Positions 6,325 to 14,436 of a DNA stretch of 15,964 nucleotides are shown here, piece by piece. The stretch is from SIAJ01 sp036266155. Lineage in GTDB: Bacteria > Planctomycetota > Planctomycetia > Gemmatales > Gemmataceae. A program made the position numbers and the translations under genes. Numbering within the stretch: the stretch's first letter is position 1; each line of letters starts with the position of its first letter. The notes under the pieces are model-generated. The model ran no database searches and had not been told where the DNA came from. It saw only the letters and a list, made by a program, of their open reading frames with translations. Location: positions 1-15,964 of the forward strand of contig DATANR010000391.1 of assembly GCA_036266155.1 (NCBI GenBank), in the 5' to 3' direction.

Positions 6325-7152
6325 ATGTCGCTCGCCTCATTCCAAATCGCCTTGTGCGACCTGATAGCTTCTCCAAGTCTGGCGCGGAGGCTGCGTTTGG
6401 AACCGGAGGTAGTCCTCGATCGCTATCATCTTACGCCGCGCGAGCGACGGCGATTGCAGGCGGTCGTCGGGCAACGCGGCATGGCCACCAACTGCTCCCT
6501 CTACCGCGTGAACCGGATTACGCCTATCTACACCTTGTTGCCCTATACGTGTTTCGTTTTAGGGGATGACCTGGCGCGTGAAGCGGAGCTGTTCTGGGAT
6601 AGCTTTGCTGATACCGACTTGCAATTCCAAAAGGAAGTCGGTTGCTTTGCGGCGTTTCTGCACGAACGTGTCCGGACTAAACAATTGACAAACCCATTCC
6701 TCATGGAAGTGCTCGGCTTCGAATTGGCCGTTAATGAGCTGAAGTACTTGCCGCGCCGGCAGATCGCCGAGGAGCTTTGCCGGCGCGAGCACTCGAATCC
6801 CAGTGGCCCGTTGCAATTGCACCCACTGATTCGGATTGTTCCATTTCGACATGAACCAGCGCAGATGCTGCACGCGCTGGCTCAGATGGTGCTTCCTTCA
6901 TTTGACTTCCCTACGAACGATTATTTCCTCTTGCTCGATGCCGCGGGTGAAGAACTCGACGTGAAACGCATCGATCCGAGTGTGGGACGGGTGCTGCAAG
7001 CAATCGTGAGCGGAGCCGACCACAACTTGGCTCCCGACGACGCGGACGCTCTCGTTCAGTCCGGGCTATTGGTGCGCGGACCACTTCGCCTCGCAGGGGA
7101 ACACGCGCAGGACAAAGTCGGGATTCGCGATGCGCGGGACCGAACTCATTGA
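6325..7152 (+). CDS. MNIO partner protein (MbnC/DUF2063-like role)
   Basis: The start codon lies three bases after the stop of the MNIO gene, which implies translational coupling. The 275-residue product has an N-terminal helical part (FQIALCDLIASPSLARRLRL, then DRYHLTPRERRRLQAVVGQR) and a middle part rich in aromatic residues with LLPYTCFVLGDD. The C-terminal part, about 180-255, reads HPLIRIVPFRHEP, YFLLLDAAGEELDVKRIDPS and DADALVQSGLLV; its pattern recalls the small winged domains that bind leader peptides. In known MNIO systems the gene after the oxidase encodes such a partner (MbnC, DUF2063 or similar), which presents the precursor. I assign the role by position and general layout, not by a diagnostic motif. 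No membrane segment or signal peptide is seen. Confidence 0.6.
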   Translation: MSLASFQIALCDLIASPSLARRLRLEPEVVLDRYHLTPRERRRLQAVVGQRGMATNCSLYRVNRITPIYTLLPYTCFVLGDDLAREAELFWDSFADTDLQFQKEVGCFAAFLHERVRTKQLTNPFLMEVLGFELAVNELKYLPRRQIAEELCRREHSNPSGPLQLHPLIRIVPFRHEPAQMLHALAQMVLPSFDFPTNDYFLLLDAAGEELDVKRIDPSVGRVLQAIVSGADHNLAPDDADALVQSGLLVRGPLRLAGEHAQDKVGIRDARDRTH

Positions 7153-7314
7153 TGAGTGAAGTGAGAATAACTGCATTGCATTCCTTGGAATAGTTAGCGG
7201 CACCTGCGGATAATCGCGACGATTTGTCGCTTGACTGTTCGGTCGGCTCGCTTACCATTTCGACAGTCTCGTTTCGATACACCTTCCCTATCCACTCTTC
7301 AAAGGATGTGTCCC
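7153..7314 (+). promoter_or_regulatory. Gap between the two sub-clusters, with a candidate promoter
   Basis: This 162-base gap carries no gene. TTGACT at 7231-7236 and TACCAT at 7253-7258 are spaced by 16 bases and could be a promoter for the gene at 7315. A small hairpin pairs gcgac with gtcgc just upstream of the -35 box (about 7216-7230). aaagga at 7301-7306 is the ribosome binding site. No strong terminator follows the partner gene, so read-through from the MNIO operon is also possible. Confidence 0.35.
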
Positions 7315-8019
7315 GTGAAAGAAGACAAGTCTGCGTGTAAAACCGTGACAAAGGGCGGCGTCGGCGAATCGGGGGCTTCCGTATTGCTGACGCACACAGT
7401 GACCGGACCCACTTCAAAGATCATCTTGCTGCGAAATGTCGGCACGTTTCTCTGTGCCAACACGGGTGCCGTGGGCTTGCTGGCCGTGAACGGTGTGCCC
7501 GTCGCATCCGGTCCGTTAACGGCGCAGGGGAGTCTGATTCAGGCGGAGGCCGACCCCGGTGCCCATGTTGCGGCGGTGGTCCACACCATTCCACTCTTCA
7601 ACGGCATCTTGTGCGTGCGGCTCGGCGAACTCAACTTGCAACTCGACGAATGCGATCTCGTGACCGCGAGCGACTTCAGTCGCAAGGAGGGCGTAATTTG
7701 CAAGCAGCCGCCGGCGACGCGTGACTGGTTTGCCTGGAACAACTTCATGCCGCCCAAGCCCGATGATTTCCATGTCGTCGGGGAAGTCCAGGTGCCGAAC
7801 CCGGGCGTCGATCTACTCCTCGTGCCGCGGAATCCGCAGGGAATCAATCCGCATATTCTGTTGCTTGATTTGATCCTGGTTCAGCGACCTGGCCTTTGGA
7901 TTCAGATTCCGGTCTGGAAGTCTGTGCGTTACGACAAATACAACGCGTCGTACACGAGCGTGCAGATCTTCGCCTGCGATCAGGTGATCGCAAATGTCCC
8001 GGTCGAAGAAGTGCAATAG
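7315..8019 (+). CDS. Unrecognised beta-rich protein, 234 residues, between the MNIO and LodA genes
   Basis: I chose the GTG at 7315 because aaagga lies eight bases before it; an ATG at 7306 would put the site too close. The N-terminal half (about 20-112) alternates hydrophobic and polar residues as in a beta sandwich: SKIILLRNVGTFLCAN, GLLAVNGVPVASG, AAVVHTIPLFNGILCVRLG. The second half (about 137-234) begins DWFAWNNFMPPKPDDFHVVG, continues with NPQGINPHILLLDLILVQ and ends in VIANVPVEEV. Six cysteines are spread along it, at residues 8, 47, 100, 113, 129 and 221. There is no signal peptide or membrane segment. It precedes the catalase-LodA gene by 89 bases on the same strand, so a structural, chaperone or substrate role for that enzyme is plausible. 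No family is recognised. Confidence 0.6.
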   Translation: MKEDKSACKTVTKGGVGESGASVLLTHTVTGPTSKIILLRNVGTFLCANTGAVGLLAVNGVPVASGPLTAQGSLIQAEADPGAHVAAVVHTIPLFNGILCVRLGELNLQLDECDLVTASDFSRKEGVICKQPPATRDWFAWNNFMPPKPDDFHVVGEVQVPNPGVDLLLVPRNPQGINPHILLLDLILVQRPGLWIQIPVWKSVRYDKYNASYTSVQIFACDQVIANVPVEEVQ

Positions 8020-8064
8020 GGCTACGGATCGAATCGTTCGGGTTCTCGTTTCAGTCCTCGCCGC

Positions 8065-8088
8065 GGTGTTGGCACACACGCGAACACC
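8065..8088 (+). repeat. Short hairpin upstream of the catalase-LodA gene
   Basis: ggtgtt at 8065-8070 and aacacc at 8083-8088 are perfect inverted matches around a 12-base loop. The structure lies in the 89-base gap before the start at 8109, which has only a weak ribosome binding site (gtgag). A regulatory role is possible, but a six-pair stem may also arise by chance. Confidence 0.25.
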
Positions 8089-8108
8089 TCCGCTCACGTG
8101 AGTACGCC

Positions 8109-11078
8109 ATGCCACTTCCCTTCGAGCCAACAGTACCGCTTCCGCCATGCAATTGCGACACGGATCCAATTGCGGGACTGAAGAAACTCTTCGTGGATTT
8201 TGCCCAAGGCACGGCTTTGGCAAGGGGCCGGTCGCCAGCCACGCGGCCGGTCTTCCTGAGGCTCCATGGCGTTGCGCACGGCACCTTTGAAATCTGTCCC
8301 GCCCTCGCGCCGGAGCTGCGCGTAGGACTGTTCGGCCACAAACATGCGTATCCCGTATGGGTGCGGTTCTCCAGCGACCGCCAACCGGGATCACCGGATC
8401 TGAAAGGCACGGTGGGCATCGCGATCAAGTTATTCGACGTGGCAGGCCCTAAGCTGCTCGAACCTGATCGCGATGCACACACTCACGACTTTCTGCTGCA
8501 GAATCACGATGTGTTCTTCGTCGATACCGCGAAAGACATGTGCGAGTTCACGTGCCAGTCACTCAACGGAAAATTCGACGAGTACGTTGCAGCGCACCCG
8601 ACCACCGGCCAAGTTCTCGACGCGATGGAAAAGGTCGTCGATTCGGTGCTGGCGACGCCATATTGGAGCGGCCTCCCGTCACGCTTCGGTGCCAAGCACT
8701 TCGTAAAGTACAAGCTCGAGCCAGAAGCCGCGCCGGGAAATCCTGACGCGCCGAACTACAACGACCCGTTCTTTCTCCGCGCTGACCTGCATGAACGGCT
8801 TCGTGCCGGCGAAGCGCGCTTCCGCTTCCTCGTTCAGTTTCAGACGGATGAGGCGACAATGCCTCTGGACCGCGCGACGGTGCGGTGGTGCGAGCGAGCC
8901 AGTCCACCGGTCCATGTCGCCACGCTCGTGCTACCCGCCCAGGATCTCGACACGCGCAACCAGTCGCAGTACGGCGAGAACCTAGCGTTCAATCCGTGGC
9001 ACGCGCTTGCAGAACACGAACCGATTGGGAGCATCGCAGCGGCGCGCAAAGTAGTTTACCTGGCTTCGGCGAATGTACGCCGCAATTTCGACGGCGTTCC
9101 GCTCGGCGAACCCGTCACGCCGCGCCCTGGCGAGTGGATGGCAGGGCAACCCTATCCGCAGGGCGTAGATACCGTCATCGTGCGCGCAGCGATCCATCCC
9201 GCGATCGGCATCGCCCGCGTGGGCAACAGCCCGGAGGACTTTTTTGTTGGCCCAGAAGTGGCGATGCCGGCTCCGAAGCCCGCTGGGTTTTATCGCGATG
9301 CCAAGGGCGCTTTGAAAAGACAGGCGGCGCGCTTTCGCATCTACGGCTACAACGCCGCAGGTCAGGTCGTGGGGGAACTCACCTCCGACACGGCCGATAT
9401 CCATTGGACCGTCCACGTCGCCAACAGTAAGGCGGCTTGGTATCAGTGGAGCATGGCCCTGGACGTGCCCGAAGCAGCCGGCACCAAAGTGCCCCTCCGC
9501 AACGCCGATGTCGCCGATCGAAACCGACTGATCATCGATAGCGGCCCCCGCACGATCACGGGGAAAAACACAAGCGGGGCCGCGTTCGCATTTCACGGCA
9601 AGTTCCAGGACACGGACGTCTATCTCGGCGAACTGCGCACCGACGCTGCCGGGCACCTGCTGTTCCTTGGCGGCCGCGGCGTGTCGGCGTCGCCGACCGG
9701 CAGTCCGATCTTTATCGAAGGACAGGACAGTTCATTTATCAATGCCGACGGCTGGTATGACGACATGTCCGATGGTCCGGTCACGGCCATGGTCAACATC
9801 GAAGGTCGATCCATTCCAGTCGAAGCTGCCTGGGTCGTCACCGCGCCACCGAATTACGCTCCGGGGCTCATCGGGTTGCGATCGCTCGACGACCTGCTCC
9901 GCGACCTCAATATCGAAGCCCGCTTGCTTCCCAGCCCCTCGGATAAGCCGTCGTTTCGCCATGACATTTATCCCCTGCTGCGGCGGTTGACTGATCTGCA
10001 ATGGGTGAACAAGGGATATGCAACGGAGTTCGGCCAGACTGGACCGTACGACTTCGCCAATCCCACCATGATCGAACGGCTGAACCGCGATCCCGCTCTC
10101 GACGGGTACGATCTGGAGCGAGAACTGCGCAATCGCGTCTTCCGGTCGTTCCGCGATCCCGACGGCGAGGACAGCAATCAGCTCCCATGGCCATGGATTT
10201 ATGGCGATTCGATGCAAATCCCTGCGGCCAATACCCCGCGTCAGAACGCCGCGGTTAGCCGCACACAATTCCGCGCTCTTAAGAACTGGGCGAAAGGCTC
10301 GTTCGTTGCCGACTGGCATCTCCCCGTGAAGGATGAAAGTACGCTCACCAACGTCGATCCGGCCGACCGACCAGCCATGCTCGATCGAGCGGCGCTGACG
10401 CACTGCCTCGCGGATGCGTTCCACCCCGGTTGCGAACTGACTTGGCCCATCCGACACTTGACACTTTTTTCGGCCCCGTTTCGCATCCGGCAGCGATCAG
10501 TCGGGGCACCCATCCCAAACTATGGCCCGCAACTGACGCCGGAAATAGCCTTGAGTGCTACTGGGCCACTTCACGAACAAGGGCCTGGCGATTTGACACG
10601 CTGGATGGGATTGCCTTGGCAAGCGGACACGGGCTTTTGCCGCTCGGGGTATGATCGACGCTACGATCCGTTCGTCCCGACGTTCTGGCCCGCTCGCGTT
10701 CCAAACCAAGTGCTGACTCCGACGAACTACGAAGCCGTGCTAAACACGACTGCGTCGCGGCCGGCCCGGTTGCGGGCATTTGACGATCGCATGCTCTGGG
10801 AGTCGCCACTGGACGTCAACGCCAGCACTGCCGATCAGATGGAAGCGATGGTAAGGTTGTATGGCGACATGGGACTCATTGAAATCATGCCGGGTGTCAT
10901 CGGCGATCCAGTCTTCCCGACCGAGATGCGGGTGGCGAGTTTCGGCCCAGGCATTCCCACGCCATCGGCATCGTCTGCAGGTACAGCAAGTCCGAAAGCG
11001 GCCGCCATCGCCACCGCCCCCGGGCCGGCCAAGGCGGGCAAGCTTCCGTTGCCCGTGCGCTACGCGCGACCGGAATGA
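8109..11078 (+). CDS. Catalase-like domain fused to LodA-like CTQ-dependent amine oxidase
   Basis: I take the ATG at 8109 (MPLPFEPTVPLPPCNC), giving 989 residues; the frame is open further upstream but overlaps the previous gene. Residues about 45-330 form a small heme-catalase-like domain: RLHGVAHGTFE with the likely distal H53, YPVWVRFSSD, DFLLQNHDVFFVDT with N132, and AARKVVY with Y317 as likely heme ligand. From about 353 a LodA-like domain follows: HPAIGIARVGNSPEDFFVGP, RQAARFRIYG, FIEGQDSSFINADGWYDD and GPVTAMV. C766 in LDRAALTHCLADAF and a Trp in GDLTRWMGLPWQAD (W832 or W837) are the candidates for the cysteine tryptophylquinone cross-link. LodA enzymes oxidise amino groups (L-lysine, glycine and others) and release hydrogen peroxide and ammonia, so the fused catalase would remove the peroxide. 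The C-terminal 45 residues are Ala/Pro-rich. The substrate is unknown. Confidence 0.8.
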   Translation: MPLPFEPTVPLPPCNCDTDPIAGLKKLFVDFAQGTALARGRSPATRPVFLRLHGVAHGTFEICPALAPELRVGLFGHKHAYPVWVRFSSDRQPGSPDLKGTVGIAIKLFDVAGPKLLEPDRDAHTHDFLLQNHDVFFVDTAKDMCEFTCQSLNGKFDEYVAAHPTTGQVLDAMEKVVDSVLATPYWSGLPSRFGAKHFVKYKLEPEAAPGNPDAPNYNDPFFLRADLHERLRAGEARFRFLVQFQTDEATMPLDRATVRWCERASPPVHVATLVLPAQDLDTRNQSQYGENLAFNPWHALAEHEPIGSIAAARKVVYLASANVRRNFDGVPLGEPVTPRPGEWMAGQPYPQGVDTVIVRAAIHPAIGIARVGNSPEDFFVGPEVAMPAPKPAGFYRDAKGALKRQAARFRIYGYNAAGQVVGELTSDTADIHWTVHVANSKAAWYQWSMALDVPEAAGTKVPLRNADVADRNRLIIDSGPRTITGKNTSGAAFAFHGKFQDTDVYLGELRTDAAGHLLFLGGRGVSASPTGSPIFIEGQDSSFINADGWYDDMSDGPVTAMVNIEGRSIPVEAAWVVTAPPNYAPGLIGLRSLDDLLRDLNIEARLLPSPSDKPSFRHDIYPLLRRLTDLQWVNKGYATEFGQTGPYDFANPTMIERLNRDPALDGYDLERELRNRVFRSFRDPDGEDSNQLPWPWIYGDSMQIPAANTPRQNAAVSRTQFRALKNWAKGSFVADWHLPVKDESTLTNVDPADRPAMLDRAALTHCLADAFHPGCELTWPIRHLTLFSAPFRIRQRSVGAPIPNYGPQLTPEIALSATGPLHEQGPGDLTRWMGLPWQADTGFCRSGYDRRYDPFVPTFWPARVPNQVLTPTNYEAVLNTTASRPARLRAFDDRMLWESPLDVNASTADQMEAMVRLYGDMGLIEIMPGVIGDPVFPTEMRVASFGPGIPTPSASSAGTASPKAAAIATAPGPAKAGKLPLPVRYARPE

Positions 11079-12169
11079 CCACCGACTTCGACGCCGCCAT
11101 CGTCGTCGCGGGCCCGGCCGGGGCGGCGGCCGCCATCGCGCTCACACGCCTCGGTCGCCGCGTCTTACTAGTGGATGCCGCGTCGAATCCGTATCGGAAG
11201 ATCGGCGAGTCCCTACCCGGTGCGGCACGACCGCTCCTGCTGGATCTAGGTGTTCTGCCGCAATTTCTCGCTGGTGACCATCGCCCCTGTTACGGCAACG
11301 TCGCATTCTGGGGAAGCGAGAGGCCGACCGTTCACGATTTCCTTTTCGATCCGCACGGACATGGCTGGCACCTCGATCGCGCGTGCTTCGACCGAATGCT
11401 TCTCGACGGCGCCCGCGAAGCCGGCGCGGAAGTAAGGCTGGGCGCACCTTTTCGCTCAGTGAACTCAGCCGAAGATGGCACGCGTGTCGTTTCCTTCGAG
11501 GGAACCAACGGCACTTACTCGTGCCGTTGGATGCTGGATGCCACCGGACGTCGCAGCCTGGTTTCCCGGCAATTTGGTGCTCTTCGACGACGACACGATC
11601 AACTCGTGGCGATTCACGCCAGCTTTCGCGTTCAGAACGATGGCGATGACCGGACCTGGATCGAAGCCTGTCCCGATGGCTGGTGGTATAGTGCGGACAT
11701 TCCCGGGAGCCGCCGCGTCGCCGCCTTCTTCACGGACGTGAATATCGGGGCAAAGACACTGCGGAATCGTTCGGCATTCCTCGACAAGCTCCATTCCACG
11801 CAACACCTCAGAAGCCCATTTGCGCGGTCGGAGATGGACAGCGAGCCGCATTGGACGGACGCCGCCACCACGATTCTGGAACAAGCAGTAGGGGAAGGCT
11901 GGTGCGCGGTCGGCGATGCCGCGATCGCGTTCGATCCACTCTGTTCGCAGGGATTATTCTCGGCACTCTACACAGGGCTGCGGGCTGCCCAAGCCGTGGA
12001 TACTGCACTGGATGGCTCAACGTCTGCTCTGGAGTCGTATGCGGAACGGTTGAAAGAAATCGCCACTCAATACCACCGCAATCTCGCGTACTGTTATGCG
12101 CAAGAACGCCGTTGGAACGACTCGCCATTTTGGCGATGCCGCCACCAACTTGACTTGCAACACCGGTAG
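11075..12169 (+). CDS. lodB: LodB-like FAD-dependent maturase (tryptophan-halogenase-type flavoprotein)
   Basis: The ATG overlaps the stop of the LodA fusion gene by four bases (ATGA), so the two are translated together. The 364-residue protein has the flavin-monooxygenase layout: an N-terminal Rossmann fold with acidic D34, KIGESLPGAARPLLLDLG near residue 42, and a second FAD motif GDAAIAFDPLCSQG from about residue 280. LodB proteins are required to build the tryptophylquinone on their LodA partner, probably by hydroxylating the Trp. QhpG has a similar job in quinohemoprotein amine dehydrogenase. One oddity is the first glycine of the GxGxxG motif, which reads VAGPAG (residues 11-16) with Val in its place. 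The end at TAG is clean. Function is inferred from family and from coupling to LodA. Confidence 0.8.
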   Translation: MTTDFDAAIVVAGPAGAAAAIALTRLGRRVLLVDAASNPYRKIGESLPGAARPLLLDLGVLPQFLAGDHRPCYGNVAFWGSERPTVHDFLFDPHGHGWHLDRACFDRMLLDGAREAGAEVRLGAPFRSVNSAEDGTRVVSFEGTNGTYSCRWMLDATGRRSLVSRQFGALRRRHDQLVAIHASFRVQNDGDDRTWIEACPDGWWYSADIPGSRRVAAFFTDVNIGAKTLRNRSAFLDKLHSTQHLRSPFARSEMDSEPHWTDAATTILEQAVGEGWCAVGDAAIAFDPLCSQGLFSALYTGLRAAQAVDTALDGSTSALESYAERLKEIATQYHRNLAYCYAQERRWNDSPFWRCRHQLDLQHR

Positions 12170-12486
12170 TCGGTCAGGGCATCGCTGGCGGAAGTGAGCG
12201 TTTTCCAATTGCGCTGTCTAGCACGACCATCTGCTGGAGCCGGCATCCTTATCCGTCTCCTTCCGTCGGTTGCTCTACCAGCCCTTCGACTCGCTCCCGA
12301 TCCTGATGTGACTAACCCGTGGTGCGTCCGGTCAATCATCGGATGTCCGAGGAACGCCACGATTCGCTCTCTCGTCGTCCGCAATCACAAGCAATCCGAC
12401 GGAGTAAGGCGAGAAGTTATTTCCGAGGTCGTCGATGCATGGCACGTTTGGCGTCGGTTCTCGGTTTCATGAGTCGGTCGTGGGGC
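12170..12486. other. Gap after the LodB gene, no supported gene
   Basis: No start with a ribosome binding site and no recognisable domain were found. On the minus strand one frame around 12335-12470 (CIDDLGNNFSPYSVGLLVIA, then DDERANRG) reads somewhat like protein and may be a remnant. No clear terminator hairpin follows the LodB stop at 12169. Confidence 0.35.
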
Positions 12487-12722
12487 TTAGGCCTCGCCGC
12501 CACAACCGTCGGCTATTCCCAACGGGAAGCCGGCCAGGTTTCCGGCGTCTTGGCGGGGGAGGACGGACGCCGACGGGTCACTCGGGCACAGGAACAGGCG
12601 CACCGCCCGGGCCGGGCATCCGAGGCGCTACGCTTCCCGTTGGGAATCCCGGCCTGGGCGCAAAGGGTGTCCTGCTCCAGGTGCGGGAGTAAGTGGGCCA
12701 GCCAACTCCAGGCGTACAAATC
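12487..12722 (-). pseudogene. DUF1559-family protein fragment, frameshifted
   Basis: On the minus strand YAWSWLAHLLPHLEQDTLCA matches the conserved block of DUF1559 proteins (WxWxxxLLPYLEQxNLY). A frame shift near 12620 is needed to continue as ARAVRLFLCPSDPSASVLPR and then DAGNLAGFPLGIADG, which match the family's later LCPSDP and AGFPVGLTNY blocks. A TAA is at 12487-12489. The N-terminal prepilin-like segment and the C-terminal part with the GSVRF motif are missing. DUF1559 proteins are pseudopilin-like and are strongly expanded in Planctomycetes, so this relic is the best taxonomic clue in the window. Confidence 0.65.
12515..12647. repeat. Perfect 16-base inverted repeat, arms 101 bases apart
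   Basis: attcccaacgggaagc at 12515-12530 is the exact complement of 12632-12647. Both arms lie inside the DUF1559 fragment. One encodes the FPLGI part of the family's FPVGL block and the other an out-of-place IPNGK. The match does not extend further on either side. Confidence 0.6.
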
Positions 12723-12923
12723 GGCCCCGGCGCCGGTTTATGCCAGACATGCCGCCGGGCGGCTACAGCGTTGTGCGTCAGCCCGAATTCTTTTGGGTCA
12801 ACGACGCCTACAGCACACGGTTTTCGACCATTCCTCGCACATCGCATCGCCCACCATCCAATGAAGGGTCATTCCACTGACTTCAATGCTGTTATGGCGT
12901 ATCGGCTCGTACGCCCGTCGCCT

Positions 12924-14406
12924 CTACTCGGCTGGATACCGAAGTGGCAGCTCTAGATGAAATGTCGTCCCCTTCCCTTCCGCGCTCTGGAACCAGATAC
13001 GACCACCTTGCGCTTCCACGGCTCCCTTCGCCACATATAGGCCAAAGCCGTTGCCGTCCTGCGTGTTTCGGACGTTGCTGGTTCGATAGAGTTTGCCAAA
13101 GATTTTTCCGTGCTCCACTTGCCGGAATGCCGCAGCCAGTGTCCGTCACCGTGCATCGGAGAACAGCGTCGCGGAGTTCGACGGTGAACGCGACGGACCC
13201 GCCCGTCGGCGTGTACTTTACGGCATTGCTGAGCAAGTTTTCGACCCGCCATCCGGGTGTACCGCTTGTCGAGCACCGCAATCGGAAGCGCCGGGGGCAC
13301 TGAGACCGTGAGGCCCACCTCCTTCTCCTTGGCCTTGATCCGGATGACTTCCAACATTTCGCGGAACATCTCACCAAGATCGAGTGGAGCGTCGGTAATT
13401 GGTATCTTCCCAAGTTGGATGCGCGAGACGTCGAGGATCATGGTCACCAAGTCCGCCAATTGGAAGGTGACGGACCGGATGGTCCCGACATCGGCCTGCT
13501 GAGCCGCCGTGAGGGGCCAGAGTCGCCGGCGAGGAGTCCCTCGGTGGACCACGCCACGGCGGTAATTGGAGTGGAGAGTTGATGTGCGATCATGCCGAGC
13601 AGCTCGTCCTTCTGCCGGTCGATGTCATCGAGCAGCATGACCTGTGACTGCCACATCCGCTTCAAGATGATCGTCAGCGTTGTGAGCGCGATGAGGAGGA
13701 AGACGACGAACATGGCAAACGGCACGAGTGCCAGGTTCGTGAGCGTCTCGAATTCCGACACATCCAGATCGAATCCAATCACGTACCGGGCGGGCATGCT
13801 TGCCCCTTTCCCTTCGATCGGAGCCGTGCCGGACAGAAACGTGCCCCACTGATCGTGCGCAAGTTCGGGATCCACGAACGGCTTGCGGAACGCGTCGCGC
13901 TGAAAAGCTGGAAACCTGCTGATGTCGTATGGGTCGCCCGGCCGGGTCAGTGCGTCTTCGTCGTTGATCGTCCCGTCACCGTTTAATTCCACCGGCGTGT
14001 CCGGATCTAGCGAGTCGGCGTCTGCCACAAACTCCAATGTGTTCGGATCGTTCGTCTTCCTGAGGATGTAGGCGTACTACAGATTCCGTGCGTGCGCTCG
14101 AATCCGACGGAGTTCCAGGACAGTGGTCTGGTACGGTTCTGTTGGGATACTCGCTGGCCCTCGAATTTGATCCAACACGAGTTGGTCGAATCTGGTCGCC
14201 GCGACCGCCGCGATGGCGGACAGCCGTTCGTCCAGACTCCAGCGGAATTGAGACTGGGTGTTGGTGTAAAGGACGTAGGTGGTCACCGAGGTAAGCACGA
14301 GAAACAACGCCAGAACGGCATACACCCTACCGGCATGAAACTCGGAAGGCTTCACCGACCCCGGAGTTGATGGGGTGACTGGGTCCAACGCCAAAGACCT
14401 TATCAC
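12924..14406 (-). pseudogene. Membrane sensor histidine kinase, broken by one stop and three frameshifts
   Basis: From a GTG at 14406 the reading gives a membrane segment (VYAVLALFLVLTSVTTYVLY) and a sensor part. It meets a TAG at 14077-14079, then continues in frame through an EF-hand-like loop (ELNGDGTINDEDA) and WGTFLSGTAPI to a second membrane segment (LALVPFAMFVVFLLIALTTL). The H-box is MIAHQLSTPITAV. A shift near 13515 leads to QLADLVTMILDVSRIQLGK. A second near 13245 gives the N-box ENLLSNAVKYTPTGG and the G1 box DTGCGIP. A third near 13118 gives the G2 region GNGFGLYVAKGAVEAQGG, ending at a TAG at 12924-12926. All kinase motifs survive in order, so the loss is probably recent. Such kinases phosphorylate a response regulator; none is seen nearby. 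Confidence 0.8.
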
Positions 14407-14436
14407 ATCACCGGACTTGACGGTAGCGATCCCCTC

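Noticed and set aside
7896..8108. A TTG-initiated upstream extension of the catalase-LodA frame
   Set aside because: It overlaps the end of the intact 234-residue gene in another frame, has an Arg/Cys-rich composition and no homologous look. The ATG at 8109 starts just before the catalase-like domain.
7816..8400. Minus-strand open frames opposite the start of the catalase-LodA gene
   Set aside because: They are antisense shadows of the plus-strand genes with no recognisable motif.
12319..12864. A 181-residue plus-strand open frame and a Gly/Pro-rich one beside it
   Set aside because: They are antisense to the DUF1559 fragment, which has recognisable family blocks on the minus strand. They have no motif or good ribosome binding site.
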